From contig JAFPXF010000007.1 of assembly GCA_017394765.1 (NCBI GenBank), positions 54,981-118,980 on the forward strand: DNA of 64,000 nt. The letters are read 5' to 3'. The DNA comes from Bacteroidales bacterium. GTDB taxonomy: Bacteria > Bacteroidota > Bacteroidia > Bacteroidales > WCHB1-69. Below, piece by piece: positions 51,696 to 60,780 of this stretch. Position numbers and translations under genes: made by a program. The notes under the pieces were generated by a model. It searched no databases. It saw only the letters and a list, made by a program, of their open reading frames with translations, and was not told the origin of the DNA. The stretch's first letter is position 1; the number at the start of each line of letters is the position of its first letter.

Positions 51696-51701
51696 GCCAA
51701 G

Positions 51702-52844
51702 ATGACACTTTTGAAGAAATCCATCCTCTGCTGCGCCCTCTTTGCGTTTTTTGCTATCCCGTCTTTGGCGCAAGACACCCTCCATGAAAACAAGCGCGGT
51801 TTTGATCTGATCAACAAACTGCTCCTTGAAGTGCGTGCCGACATGACCTTCAACCAGCCTTTCGTCTTGAATGAGCTGGAAGGTTTGCAATCCACGAACA
51901 TCGGTGAATGCACATACGGATTTGTGGGCCGTTATTTCAACCTGCACATGGGCGGTAATCTCACGAAGGACTTGTCGTATTATTTCCGGCAGCGCATCGT
52001 GGCCAACCCGGGCAGCAACTCCTTCTTCGACAACACGGATTTTCTTTATCTCAACTACCGTTTTCATAAAAACTGGTCGTTGCGAGTGGGAAAGGAAGCC
52101 TTGGCTGTCGGCGGCTTTGAGTACGACGCACCTCCTATCGATGTGCTCTATTGGTCCTACTATTGGGACAATTTTTACTGTTTCCAGCTCTCTGCAGGGG
52201 TGTCGTTCCATTCCAACAACGAGAAAAACACCCTCACGCTGCAAGTGGGCAACTCTCCCTACATCCACTACGGTTCCCCGTTCAGAAACTCCCTGTTGAG
52301 TTACAACCTGCTTTGGTCCGGCGACTTCGGCCATTTCAAGACACTCTATTCCTTCAATATGTTCGAGAGAAAAAGGGGTGTCTTCATGAACTACATCGCC
52401 TTGGGCAACAAACTTGATTACGACCATTTCAGCGTTTATCTGGACTTGATGCATCATGCCTGCTCCACGCGACAGCTGTTCAAAGACTTTGGCGTGGTTG
52501 CACGCGCCGATTTCAAGTTCAATCCTCTTGCCAACCTTTTTGTCAAAGCAGGCTATGAACAGAATCTTGATGAAGAGGAGATCGCCAATTTCAACACCAC
52601 GGGCGAGATCTGGGACTGCTTGGCGCTTCCTGGACAACAATATATATATTATGGTATAGGCTTTGAATGGCATCCCAGGAAATACTCCGACATACGTTTG
52701 CATGGCTTTGTGACCGACATTGCCATAGTCAATGATTATGCGCCGGCCTTGCAGGATCCCGATGTCCAAGCCGAGCACAATCTCTATGCCAACATTGGCG
52801 TGACGTGGAAAATAGACATTGCAAAATATTTCAGAAACAAATAG
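51702..52844 (+). CDS. Porin-like outer membrane protein (OprO/OprP type)
   Basis: A 380-residue protein with a signal peptide (KKSILCCALFAFFAIPSLAQ) and a barrel of antiparallel strands: DLSYYFRQRIVANPG, FLYLNYRFHKNWSLRVGKEA, GGFEYDAPPIDVLYWSYYWD, TLTLQVGNSPYIHYGSPF, FSVYLDLMHHA and NLFVKAGYEQNL, ending in NIGVTWKIDIAKYFRNK. This pattern is that of phosphate-selective porin (OprO/OprP)-like proteins, which in Bacteroidota transport a range of solutes. Substrate unknown. The start codon lies 7 bases after a terminator, so there is no space for a separate promoter with a leader. Confidence 0.75.
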   Translation: MTLLKKSILCCALFAFFAIPSLAQDTLHENKRGFDLINKLLLEVRADMTFNQPFVLNELEGLQSTNIGECTYGFVGRYFNLHMGGNLTKDLSYYFRQRIVANPGSNSFFDNTDFLYLNYRFHKNWSLRVGKEALAVGGFEYDAPPIDVLYWSYYWDNFYCFQLSAGVSFHSNNEKNTLTLQVGNSPYIHYGSPFRNSLLSYNLLWSGDFGHFKTLYSFNMFERKRGVFMNYIALGNKLDYDHFSVYLDLMHHACSTRQLFKDFGVVARADFKFNPLANLFVKAGYEQNLDEEEIANFNTTGEIWDCLALPGQQYIYYGIGFEWHPRKYSDIRLHGFVTDIAIVNDYAPALQDPDVQAEHNLYANIGVTWKIDIAKYFRNK

Positions 52845-52847
52845 GAT

Positions 52848-54080
52848 ATGAAGATAAGACGCAAGAACACCCTCGATTATGCCCAGGCCATTGAGCGGGT
52901 ATTCCAGAAGTTGGAGCAAAAGCTCAAACTGAAAAATCCATTGAAGTTTACCAGCAAACGTTCCATCGAGGCTGTCCTCTTCCTGATTCTGTTTATAGGC
53001 TTTTTCGGCCTGTTGGCCTACAAAATGTCGTTGCCGATGATGCTGAACACGTTCATGCAGACGGCCTATCGTTTGCTGTTGGAGACGGTGTTCTACATCA
53101 TGGCCATTTGTGTGCTGATGGGTGCCATCAGCAAGTTGATGGCTGAGTTTGGCGTGGTTCGTTTGATGGAAAATATTCTCAAACCTTTCATGCGTCCGCT
53201 CTATAACTTGCCCGGGGTGGCCGCCTTGGGTGCAGTCATGACCTTCTTGAGCGACAATCCCGCCATCATCACGTTGGCCAAGGACAAGAACTTCAGCCGC
53301 TATTTCAAGAAGTACCAGCTGGTGTCGCTGACCAACTTCGGCACGGCGTTCGGCATGGGCTTGGTAGTGTTGGCCTTCATGACGGGTCTCGGATTTGGCA
53401 AGGGCGCTTTGGTGGGCATCCTCGGCGCCATTATCGGCAGTATTGTCTCCACGCGCCTGATGCAGCATTCGGCATTGAAGACCTATCCGGAGCTGGATGT
53501 TCCTGTCTCCGAGGAGTCGGGCGATGAGCAGCAGATTTCCTTTAAGAGCGAAGGCAGCGTTTTCATGCGTTTTCTCAACTCCATTTTGGATGGCGGCAAG
53601 GATGGCGTGAACATCGGGTTGGCCATTATTCCCGGTGTGTTGGTCATTTCCACCATCGTGATGATGATGACCTTCGGTCCGAGTGGTGAGGGTGGTGTCT
53701 ATACGGGGGCGGCTTACGAAGGCGTTCCTGTCATCACTTGGGCGGCCGACAAGATGGATTTTGTCTTTCGTTGGCTCTTTGGCTTCACCAGTCCGCAGCT
53801 CATCTCGTTCCCGATCACGGCGTTGGGTGCCGTGGGCGCTGCGCTCGGTCTGGTGCCGCGCTTCGTTGCAGAAGGCATTATTGACAACAATGCCGTGGCT
53901 GTCTTCACCGCCATGGGAATGTGTTGGAGCGGTTACTTGAGCACACACACCGCCATGCTTGATTCCTTGGGGTATCGCAAGCTTATCGGCAAGGCTATTG
54001 GCGCGCACACTATCGGCGGGCTTGTCGCCGGCATCGCGGCCCACTGGCTGTTTGTGCTTCTCGCACTCATTTTTGCATAA
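52848..54080 (+). CDS. Nucleoside recognition (Gate) domain membrane protein
   Basis: A 410-residue polytopic membrane protein. After a charged N-terminal helix (about 1-40) there are about eight membrane segments. The pattern MTFLSDNPAIITLAKDK, NFGTAFGMGLVVLAFM, NIGLAIIPGVLVISTIVMMM and GMCWSGYLSTHTAMLDSLG fits the Gate/nucleoside-recognition group (YjiH-like, SpmA/SpmB-related). The transported substrate is not known for this branch. It starts 3 bp after the porin stop, so the two are cotranscribed; an outer membrane porin with an inner membrane transporter would make sense as an uptake pair. Confidence 0.75.
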   Translation: MKIRRKNTLDYAQAIERVFQKLEQKLKLKNPLKFTSKRSIEAVLFLILFIGFFGLLAYKMSLPMMLNTFMQTAYRLLLETVFYIMAICVLMGAISKLMAEFGVVRLMENILKPFMRPLYNLPGVAALGAVMTFLSDNPAIITLAKDKNFSRYFKKYQLVSLTNFGTAFGMGLVVLAFMTGLGFGKGALVGILGAIIGSIVSTRLMQHSALKTYPELDVPVSEESGDEQQISFKSEGSVFMRFLNSILDGGKDGVNIGLAIIPGVLVISTIVMMMTFGPSGEGGVYTGAAYEGVPVITWAADKMDFVFRWLFGFTSPQLISFPITALGAVGAALGLVPRFVAEGIIDNNAVAVFTAMGMCWSGYLSTHTAMLDSLGYRKLIGKAIGAHTIGGLVAGIAAHWLFVLLALIFA

Positions 54081-54088
54081 AGCAGGGA

Positions 54089-54820
54089 TTATCTTCTCAA
54101 CTCGAAGTTGGAGCCGAGATATACTTTCTTCACTATCGGGTCGGCGGCCAGCTCCTCGGCTGTGCCCGACTTGAGCACGCGCCCCTCGTAGAGCAGGTAG
54201 GCACGGTCGGTGATGGAGAGGGTCTCGTGGACGTTGTGGTCTGTGATGACAATGCCGATGTTCTTGTCCTTGAGCTTGGCCACGATGTTTTGAATGTCCT
54301 CCACGGCGATGGGATCGACGCCGGCGAAGGGCTCGTCCAACAGAATGAACTTAGGGTCGGAGGCCAGACAGCGGGCTATTTCCACACGGCGCCGCTCGCC
54401 GCCGGAGAGGTTGTTGCCCTTGTTGTGCCGCACCTTCTCGATGTTGAATTCTGCGATGAGACTCTCCAACTTCTCTTTCTGCTCATGTTTGCTCTTTCCG
54501 CTGAACTCGAGGATGGCTTTGATGTTGTCCTCCACGGTCAACTGGCGGAACACAGAGGCCTCCTGCGGCAGATAGGCCAGCCCTAACTGGGCGCGACGAT
54601 ACATCGGCATCTCCGTGATGTCGGTGTCGTTTAGAAAGATACGCCCGGCAAAAGGCTTGATCAGACCGACAATCATGTAGAACGATGTTGTCTTGCCGGC
54701 ACCGTTTGGCCCCAGCAATCCCACAATTTCGCCTTGCGTGAAATTGATGGAGACATTATCAACCACGGTCCGGTTTTTGTATTTCTTGACCAGACCTTCT
54801 GTACGGATCCTATATTCCAT
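54089..54820 (-). CDS. lptB: LPS export ABC transporter ATPase
   Basis: LptB powers extraction of LPS from the inner membrane by LptFG. The 243-residue protein has Walker [16 protein letters not shown] (about 35-49), the Q-loop [18 protein letters not shown] typical of LptB, the signature [16 protein letters not shown], Walker [14 protein letters not shown] and the switch His in [12 protein letters not shown]. The ATG overlaps the end of the upstream SRPBCC gene by 11 bp. It is convergent with the Gate-domain gene. Confidence 0.95.
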   Translation of the reverse strand: MEYRIRTEGLVKKYKNRTVVDNVSINFTQGEIVGLLGPNGAGKTTSFYMIVGLIKPFAGRIFLNDTDITEMPMYRRAQLGLAYLPQEASVFRQLTVEDNIKAILEFSGKSKHEQKEKLESLIAEFNIEKVRHNKGNNLSGGERRRVEIARCLASDPKFILLDEPFAGVDPIAVEDIQNIVAKLKDKNIGIVITDHNVHETLSITDRAYLLYEGRVLKSGTAEELAADPIVKKVYLGSNFELRR

Positions 54821-55226
54821 ATTCTCCCCTTTCTGCCATCTCTTTGATTTTGGATATGGCTTGGTTGAGGGCTTGTTCCACAGGACCCTTGATCAACGCT
54901 TGCATGAAAAAGGGCACATCGGCTTCGGCCTCCACTTGCACGGTGGAGCCTTCGCCCGCTGGCGCAATGTTCACAACCGCATCGGCGGCGATGCGCTTGT
55001 CGGTGTCGATGTGGTAACAAACCTTGGAGTAGGGGATCTGTTCGGTCAGGCGGAGTTGGCAGGTTATCATGCCGTTGAGCGTGAAACTGCAGGTGTCGTC
55101 AGTGACGCTCCAGTTGGAGATTTGTGGCACGGCGGGAACCTGGATGCGTTTGGTGAAATTCACCAGGGTGTCGTACACCTCCTCCTGGGCGTTGCGGAAT
55201 GTCTCTGTATTGCTTTGGATTTTCAT
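54810..55226 (-). CDS. SRPBCC (START-like) family protein
   Basis: A 138-residue cytosolic protein with the helix-grip pattern of the SRPBCC superfamily: an N-terminal helix ([20 protein letters not shown]), strands [15 protein letters not shown], and a long C-terminal helix ([25 protein letters not shown]). It probably binds a small hydrophobic ligand, but none is known. It overlaps lptB by 11 bp and likely shares a transcript with it, a pairing that hints at a role in the envelope. Confidence 0.7.
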   Translation of the reverse strand: MKIQSNTETFRNAQEEVYDTLVNFTKRIQVPAVPQISNWSVTDDTCSFTLNGMITCQLRLTEQIPYSKVCYHIDTDKRIAADAVVNIAPAGEGSTVQVEAEADVPFFMQALIKGPVEQALNQAISKIKEMAERGEYGI

Positions 55227-55270
55227 ACGGATTGCATTGAGGCGGCGAAAATATAAAAAAAATGTGTGGC

Positions 55271-55303
55271 TTGGATATTGTCTGAAAAAAATTATTACTT
55301 TTG
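55271..55303 (+). promoter_or_regulatory. Promoter of mscL
   Basis: TTGG (55271-55274), 21 bases, then TACTTTTG (55296-55303) followed by CGC. It fits the consensus TTTG-N19-21-TAnnTTTG with one mismatch. The start codon is at 55344. Confidence 0.6.
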
Positions 55304-55343
55304 CGCATTGATAAATTTAAAGTATTAATTAAAACTCTTTATT

Positions 55344-55796
55344 ATGGGATTATTGAAAGAATTTAAAGAATTCGCGTTGAAAGGCAATGTCATTGACATG
55401 GCTGTCGGTGTGATCATCGGCGGTGCCTTTGGAAAAATCGTCACCTCTCTTGTGAATGACATCCTGATGCCTCCCATCGGTTGGGTCCTCGGTGGTACCG
55501 ATTTCACCAAATTAAGCCTCAAATTCCCCGCCCGTAAGGTGATGGAAACAGTGACGGGTCCGGACGGACTCCCTCAGGTTGTCGAGAAAACGCTGGATCC
55601 CGTGACTTGGAACTATGGTAACTTTATCCAAGTAACCATTGACTTCCTCATCGTGGCAGTGTGTATTTTCTTGGTGATCAAGGGTATCAACAAGCTCTCC
55701 TCGCTTCGTAAGAAAGAAGAGGAAGCCGCTCCCGCCCCCGAGCCTTCCACCGAAGAGAAACTGCTTACCGAAATTCGCGACCTGCTGAAGAAATAG
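55344..55796 (+). CDS. mscL: Large-conductance mechanosensitive channel
   Basis: MscL opens under high membrane tension to release solutes after osmotic downshock. The 150-residue protein has the amphipathic N-terminus [20 protein letters not shown], the first helix [29 protein letters not shown], a periplasmic loop, the second helix [20 protein letters not shown] and the C-terminal bundle [14 protein letters not shown]. All are family features. It has its own promoter and a terminator-like hairpin after it. Confidence 0.96.
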   Translation: MGLLKEFKEFALKGNVIDMAVGVIIGGAFGKIVTSLVNDILMPPIGWVLGGTDFTKLSLKFPARKVMETVTGPDGLPQVVEKTLDPVTWNYGNFIQVTIDFLIVAVCIFLVIKGINKLSSLRKKEEEAAPAPEPSTEEKLLTEIRDLLKK

Positions 55797-55841
55797 CAGC
55801 GCCGGAACCGAAAAAAGACTCCCTCATGGAGTCGAGAAAGG

Positions 55842-55870
55842 AATAGGGGCTAAAACTTTTAGCCCCTATT
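55842..55870 (+). terminator. Hairpin between mscL and xseA
   Basis: AATAGGGGCT and AGCCCCTATT form a perfect 10-bp stem with a 9-base loop. The following bases (CTTC) are only weakly T-rich, so it is a probable rather than certain terminator. Confidence 0.55.
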
Positions 55871-55916
55871 CTTCAATGTCCATTTTTCAGCATAATGATC
55901 CCATAGGAAATTTGCC

Positions 55917-57311
55917 ATGCCCGACAACGCCCGAGAGACTTTCAACGACCATCCCATCTACTCGCTCTCCGAGATCGCGATGAGCATTCATCGTGTTGTG
56001 GAGAGAACGTATCCGCAGCCCTATTACATCAAGGCCGAAATCCTCAAACTCAATTTCTATCCCTACAGCGGGCACTGTTATCCGGAGCTGGTGGAAAAGG
56101 AAGGTAACGCCATCAAAACGGAGATGCGGGCCATCATCTGGTCCTCCAACTACCAGAGGATAAACCAACGGTTTGAGCAGATCACGGGTGAGAAGTTGAA
56201 GGAGGACATCAGGATCCTCTGTCTGGCTTCCGTTGAATTCAGCCCCAAACACGGGTTGGCCTTGCATATCCAGGATATTGAGCCTTCTTATACATTGGGC
56301 GAGATGGTCCGCAACAAGATGGCGGTCATCGAACGGCTTAAAAAGGAGAATGTCTTTGCTCAGAACAAGTCTCTTGCCATGCCATTGGTGCCCAAGCGGA
56401 TAGCGGTCATCTCCGTGGAGACCAGCAAGGGGTACAGCGACTTCATGACCACGTTGGAGAGCAACCGCTACGGCTACCGCTTTGAGACGGAGCTGTTTCC
56501 GTCCATCTTGCAAGGCGACAAGGCTATCACAGGGATGACTGCGCGACTGTCTGAAATCGAGATGCGGAGCAAGGAGTTCGATTGTGTGGCTATTGTGCGC
56601 GGTGGCGGCGGCGATGTCGGCCTCAGCTGCTACGATGATTACCAACTGGCCCATCGTGTGGCCACGTTCCCGCTGCCGGTCCTTACCGGCATCGGCCACT
56701 CTACCAACCAGACGGTGACCGACATGGTGGCATACAGCTTCAACATAACCCCCACAGACGTGGCTTTTTCGCTCATTGAGCGTTTCCATGATTTCGACAC
56801 AAAGGTGCAGCTGCTCTTTGAGTCCATAGCCCGCCGGACAGCGGAGGTGATTGCGCAGGAAAAGCGGCGTCTTCTGGAAATGGATGCCGCGCGCCGAATT
56901 GCAGCCCCGCGCATCGTGGCAGAGCACAAGCGGCAGTTGCGCGACTTTGCCCAACAGGTGACCCTCAAGTCCAGGGAGATGCTACTCACACAGGGCAATG
57001 CGCTGTCCAAGCTGTGGGAGGAGCTGGTGCGCCTCGATGCCGAACGCATGGAACAGGAACGTGACCAGCTTGACAGGGCGGCGCAGAAACTTGCGACGCT
57101 GGGCAGCCAGCTGCTGCAAAATCGCAAGGAACGGGTTGCCACGTTGGAGGATAAAGTGCGGTTGCTGCATCCCGACAACATCCTTAAACGGGGGTTCAGC
57201 ATCACTCGCTTGCAGGGGCGCGCCGTCACGGGCGCGGAGGCCTTGCGCGCGGGCGACCGCATCGTGACCCAGCTTTATGAGGGCGAGGTGACGAGTGTTG
57301 TGGAATCGTAG
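55917..57311 (+). CDS. xseA: Exodeoxyribonuclease VII large subunit
   Basis: XseA is the catalytic subunit of exonuclease VII. The 464-residue protein has the N-terminal OB fold (YYIKAEILKLNFYPYSGHCY), the catalytic domain with PKRIAVISVETSKGYSDFM, AIVRGGGGDVGLSCYDDYQL, TGIGHSTNQTVTDMVA and PTDVAFSLI, and a long coiled coil (about 290-420). The C-terminal part ends with NILKRGFSITRLQGRAVTGA. Its partner xseB is at 3663-3866 on the other strand, an unusual separation. Confidence 0.95.
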   Translation: MPDNARETFNDHPIYSLSEIAMSIHRVVERTYPQPYYIKAEILKLNFYPYSGHCYPELVEKEGNAIKTEMRAIIWSSNYQRINQRFEQITGEKLKEDIRILCLASVEFSPKHGLALHIQDIEPSYTLGEMVRNKMAVIERLKKENVFAQNKSLAMPLVPKRIAVISVETSKGYSDFMTTLESNRYGYRFETELFPSILQGDKAITGMTARLSEIEMRSKEFDCVAIVRGGGGDVGLSCYDDYQLAHRVATFPLPVLTGIGHSTNQTVTDMVAYSFNITPTDVAFSLIERFHDFDTKVQLLFESIARRTAEVIAQEKRRLLEMDAARRIAAPRIVAEHKRQLRDFAQQVTLKSREMLLTQGNALSKLWEELVRLDAERMEQERDQLDRAAQKLATLGSQLLQNRKERVATLEDKVRLLHPDNILKRGFSITRLQGRAVTGAEALRAGDRIVTQLYEGEVTSVVES

Positions 57312-57355
57312 AATGTTATTTTGATAAGTATAGCAAACAATTTAAAACAATGATT

Positions 57356-58207
57356 ATGAAAAAGATACATTTTCTTTTTGTGGCAGCCTTGCTTGTGCTG
57401 GCTTGTTGTCAGTCGGACAAGAAAGAGCACAAGACGACCCCGGAGCCTCAAGAGGCGAAGGACACTACCATCGTGGAGGGCGTCTATCACTATCAGTTTG
57501 ACGGTTTTGAGTTATGGACGCTGCAAGACATGGTGCGCGGCATGTCGATGGACCTGTTTCCGGATGCCAAGCCCGCTGATATCAAGAAACTGGTGCCTAC
57601 GGGCGAGGCCGAGTCCGCTATCAATGGTTTTTTGGTGAAAAAGGGTGATGACTATATCCTCTTCGATGCCGGCTTGGGAATTGATCAGGGCGGTGCCCTG
57701 ATGGAAAAATTGTCCATGCTTGACATCAAGCCCGAGGAGATTCACACGGTCATGTTGACGCATTTTCACGGTGACCACATTGGCGGGATGTTGACGGGTG
57801 GCAAGGCGACATTCCCGAATGCGGAGGTCTATTTTTCGATGGAAGAGCAGAATGCGTGGAAGCGCGACGGGCGTGTGCAACGCATGCTGGATGCTTACGA
57901 AGGACATACGCATCCATTCAAATGCGGCCCCGATGTGGTTGAGGGTGTGGATGCCATTTTGGCGCCGGGCCATACACCCGGCCACACGTTGTACCAAATT
58001 GGCAATCTGCTGATTATCGGGGATCTGATTCATGCTTTGGCTTTGCAACAGTCGCATCCCGAGTATTGTCCCACCTACGACCAAGAGCCCCGATTGGCGG
58101 CCAAAACGCGCAAGGAGGTCTATGATTACATCCAGGACCATAAATTGGTGGTGGCCGGCATGCATTTGCCTCATTCCGGGGTGATTGAGGAGTTCCACGC
58201 CGAGTAG
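57356..58207 (+). CDS. Metallo-beta-lactamase fold lipoprotein
   Basis: A 283-residue protein with a lipobox signal (HFLFVAALLVLACCQSDKK), so probably a lipoprotein. The metallo-beta-lactamase fold shows the metal motif MLTHFHGDHIGGML (about 133-146), ILAPGHTPGHTLYQIGNLLI, and a final histidine in VVAGMHLPHSG. Such enzymes hydrolyse a variety of substrates, including lactones; the substrate here is unknown. The start at 57356 is set by the signal peptide. It begins 44 bp after xseA. Confidence 0.85.
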   Translation: MKKIHFLFVAALLVLACCQSDKKEHKTTPEPQEAKDTTIVEGVYHYQFDGFELWTLQDMVRGMSMDLFPDAKPADIKKLVPTGEAESAINGFLVKKGDDYILFDAGLGIDQGGALMEKLSMLDIKPEEIHTVMLTHFHGDHIGGMLTGGKATFPNAEVYFSMEEQNAWKRDGRVQRMLDAYEGHTHPFKCGPDVVEGVDAILAPGHTPGHTLYQIGNLLIIGDLIHALALQQSHPEYCPTYDQEPRLAAKTRKEVYDYIQDHKLVVAGMHLPHSGVIEEFHAE

Positions 58208-58216
58208 GGTCAAAAC

Positions 58217-59407
58217 TTAATATAGGAAATTGTTATAGGGGTAGATCTGGATGTGCAGTTTCTTGATCTCCTCGTAAAGCATCTCCTTCATTTCGTTGAC
58301 ATTCTCTTTTGTTTTGGCGGAGATGAAGAAGGTCTTGTGGGCGCTTTTGGCCATCCAGGTGGCTTTGAGCTCCTCCAAGGTGATGTTCTCTTTTGTTTTG
58401 GGTGTCAGGTCGTCCTCAGCCTTTTCCACCCAGGTGTATTGGTCGATCTTGTTGAAGATGATGATCATGGGCTTGTCACCGGCCTCGATTTCGGAGAGGG
58501 TTTGGTTGACGACGGCAATTTGTTCTTCGAAGTCGGGGTGGCTGATGTCCACCACATGGAGCAGCAGGTCGGTTTCGCGGATCTCGTCAAGGGTGGATTT
58601 GAAGGATTCCACGAGGCTGTGCGGCAGTTTGCGGATGAAGCCGACTGTGTCGGAGAGCAGGAAGGGGAGGTTGCCGAAGACCACTTTGCGTACCGTGGTG
58701 TCGAGGGTGGCGAAGAGCTTGTTCTCGGCGAGCACTTCCGAATTGGAGAGCATGTTCATGATGGTCGATTTGCCGACGTTGGTATAGCCTACCAAGGCGA
58801 CGCGCACATATTGGTCGCGGTGGCTGCGCTGGGTTCTTTTTTGGCGGTCAATCTCCTTGAGACGGTTTTCCAGCAGGGAGATGCGTTGGCGGATGATGCG
58901 GCGGTCGGTCTCGATTTCCTTCTCGCCCGGTCCGCGCATGCCGATGCCGCCGCGCTGTTTTTCAAGGTGCGTCCAGAGTCCTGTCAACCGGGGCAGCAGG
59001 TATTTGTACTGTGCCAACTCCACCTGCACTTTGGCGTGGGCGGTCTGTGCGCGCTTGGCGAAAATGTCGAGGATGAGGTGCGTGCGGTCCATGACCTTGC
59101 AGTGTACGATCTGCTCGATGTTGCGCTGTTGGCTGGGTGTTAGCTCATCGTCAACCACAAGGAGGTCGATGCCGTTCTCATGGATATAGTCGGCGACATC
59201 CTTGATTTTGCCGGAGCCGAGATAGGTGCGCGGGTCGGGGTAGGGAAGGTTTTGGGTGAACTGCTTCACGGCCACACCACCGGCTGTGTCAACCAGAAAG
59301 GCTAACTCGTCAAGATACTCGCGCGTCTTTTCCTCTGACACGGAGGGAGTGGATACGGCCATCAATGCCGCCCGCTCGGGAATGGTTTCTATGTTTTTTT
59401 TCATCAT
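58217..59407 (-). CDS. hflX: Ribosome-associated GTPase HflX
   Basis: HflX splits stalled ribosomes in stress. The 396-residue protein has the N-terminal HflX domain (TQNLPYPDPRTYLGSGKIKD, VVDDELTPSQQRNIEQI), a coiled coil with RGGIGMRGPGEKEIETDRRI, and the G domain with GYTNVGKSTIMNML (P loop), DTVGFIRKLPHSLVE (G3) and NKID (G4). The end of the MATE gene is 23 bp upstream. MKK at 59404 is an alternative start. Confidence 0.95.
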   Translation of the reverse strand: MMKKNIETIPERAALMAVSTPSVSEEKTREYLDELAFLVDTAGGVAVKQFTQNLPYPDPRTYLGSGKIKDVADYIHENGIDLLVVDDELTPSQQRNIEQIVHCKVMDRTHLILDIFAKRAQTAHAKVQVELAQYKYLLPRLTGLWTHLEKQRGGIGMRGPGEKEIETDRRIIRQRISLLENRLKEIDRQKRTQRSHRDQYVRVALVGYTNVGKSTIMNMLSNSEVLAENKLFATLDTTVRKVVFGNLPFLLSDTVGFIRKLPHSLVESFKSTLDEIRETDLLLHVVDISHPDFEEQIAVVNQTLSEIEAGDKPMIIIFNKIDQYTWVEKAEDDLTPKTKENITLEELKATWMAKSAHKTFFISAKTKENVNEMKEMLYEEIKKLHIQIYPYNNFLY

Positions 59408-59430
59408 TTTTCAAAAAGTAGATGCTGATG

Positions 59431-60780
59431 TCAGTTGCCTAATGTGTTGCTTTTCGATTTCCAAGGATATAGTTTCAGGAATAATATCGAGCCAACGAGC
59501 ATAATGGAGGTGTAAATCCAGTCGGCGGTCCAAACCCATTGGATGTCGAAGTGGAACACTTCCGTGGCAAGGTATATGTATATGGTATAAAAAACAAGCG
59601 CGCCGGTTTCAAGATACAGGGCGACGAGTGTTTTGCCTGTGCCGGAGATGAACTCGAAATAGACCATGGTCACCGACATGAGGACGGAGGTGATATAGAC
59701 CACATAGAGCGTGGGCACGGAGCGTGCCGCCATGGCCAAGTCTTCCGTGTAGAGGGCGGCAACCTGTTTGGGGAAAACAACCAGCAACAGCAGGATGGGC
59801 AGCAGGGTGAGCAACGAGAGCTTGAGAATGCGGCGCAGGGTGTGGGGCACCTCATCTTGCAGTCCGGCCCCGATGAGGCGGCTGGTGATGGTGTTGGCGC
59901 AGGCACCGTAGGCAAAGGCGGTCAACGTGCCGAGCAGGAACACACTCCGCACGATGCCGGAAATAGCCATCGGCTCCTCACCAAGGTGCTCTATCAGGGC
60001 GAAAAAGAGGAACCAGGTGCCAAAGGAAAAAAGTCGTTGGAACATCGTGGGCACAGAGATGCGCAACACCCGCCCGAGTAAAGGCCATTCAAGGGACTGG
60101 AAGGTGAAGATGCCGTATGTCTTGTATGGCAATTTGAGGAGGGTGTAGAGGAAGAAAAATATGCATGCGGTGGCTTCGGCGAGCACGGACGATAGACCGG
60201 CACCGGCCACACCCATCTGTGGCATCCCAAAGTGCCCGAAAATCAGGCTGTAGTCGAAGAAAATGTTGACGACTGCCATCGCCAATGTCGTGTAAGTGAT
60301 AATCGTCGTGTTGGAAAGGCCCACATAGAGTGCACGAAACAGGAAGTTTATGCTGACAAAGAGGATGCCCCATTGTCGGAAATCGATGAAGCGCAGAGCC
60401 GCCTCGTGGATGTGCGGGGAGTGGATGATGCCTCCGAGCAGGGCCGGCGTGCAGAAGTGGATGATGACAAGCATCACCGCGCCCAAGAGCAGATTGAAGA
60501 GGAATCCGTGTTCAAAGATGGAACCGATTTGCTTGAGGTTGCCTTCGCCGAGACGACGGGCCACCATGATCTGCACCCCTACGGAAAATCCTTGCAGAAT
60601 CGTGGTGAAGATCAGGTAGTAGAGTCCTGCCATCATGGCCGCCCCCAACTCCGCCTTGCCCACATGGCCTAAAAAGACAGTGTTCACAAACACTATTATG
60701 GTCTGGGCCAGGTTGCCGAATATGATGGGGTATGTGATCTGCCAGATCTCCTTGTTGGTGACGGAAATTTGCTGTGGCAT
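59431..60780 (-). CDS. MATE family efflux transporter
   Basis: A 449-residue membrane protein with twelve helices in two related halves, as in MATE transporters (NorM/DinF type): IWQITYPIIFGNLAQTIIVF, NTVFLGHVGKAELGAAMMAG, VGVQIMVARRLGEGN, and in the second half YGACANTITSRLIGAG. These proteins export drugs or metabolites in exchange for sodium ions or protons. The start codon overlaps the stop of the DUF4270 gene by one base. Confidence 0.9.
   Translation of the reverse strand: MPQQISVTNKEIWQITYPIIFGNLAQTIIVFVNTVFLGHVGKAELGAAMMAGLYYLIFTTILQGFSVGVQIMVARRLGEGNLKQIGSIFEHGFLFNLLLGAVMLVIIHFCTPALLGGIIHSPHIHEAALRFIDFRQWGILFVSINFLFRALYVGLSNTTIITYTTLAMAVVNIFFDYSLIFGHFGMPQMGVAGAGLSSVLAEATACIFFFLYTLLKLPYKTYGIFTFQSLEWPLLGRVLRISVPTMFQRLFSFGTWFLFFALIEHLGEEPMAISGIVRSVFLLGTLTAFAYGACANTITSRLIGAGLQDEVPHTLRRILKLSLLTLLPILLLLVVFPKQVAALYTEDLAMAARSVPTLYVVYITSVLMSVTMVYFEFISGTGKTLVALYLETGALVFYTIYIYLATEVFHFDIQWVWTADWIYTSIMLVGSILFLKLYPWKSKSNTLGN

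Noticed and set aside
51663..54044. A 793-codon antisense frame across the porin and Gate-domain genes
   Set aside because: It spans two real genes with a 3-bp gap and shows no family pattern; a shadow of codon bias.
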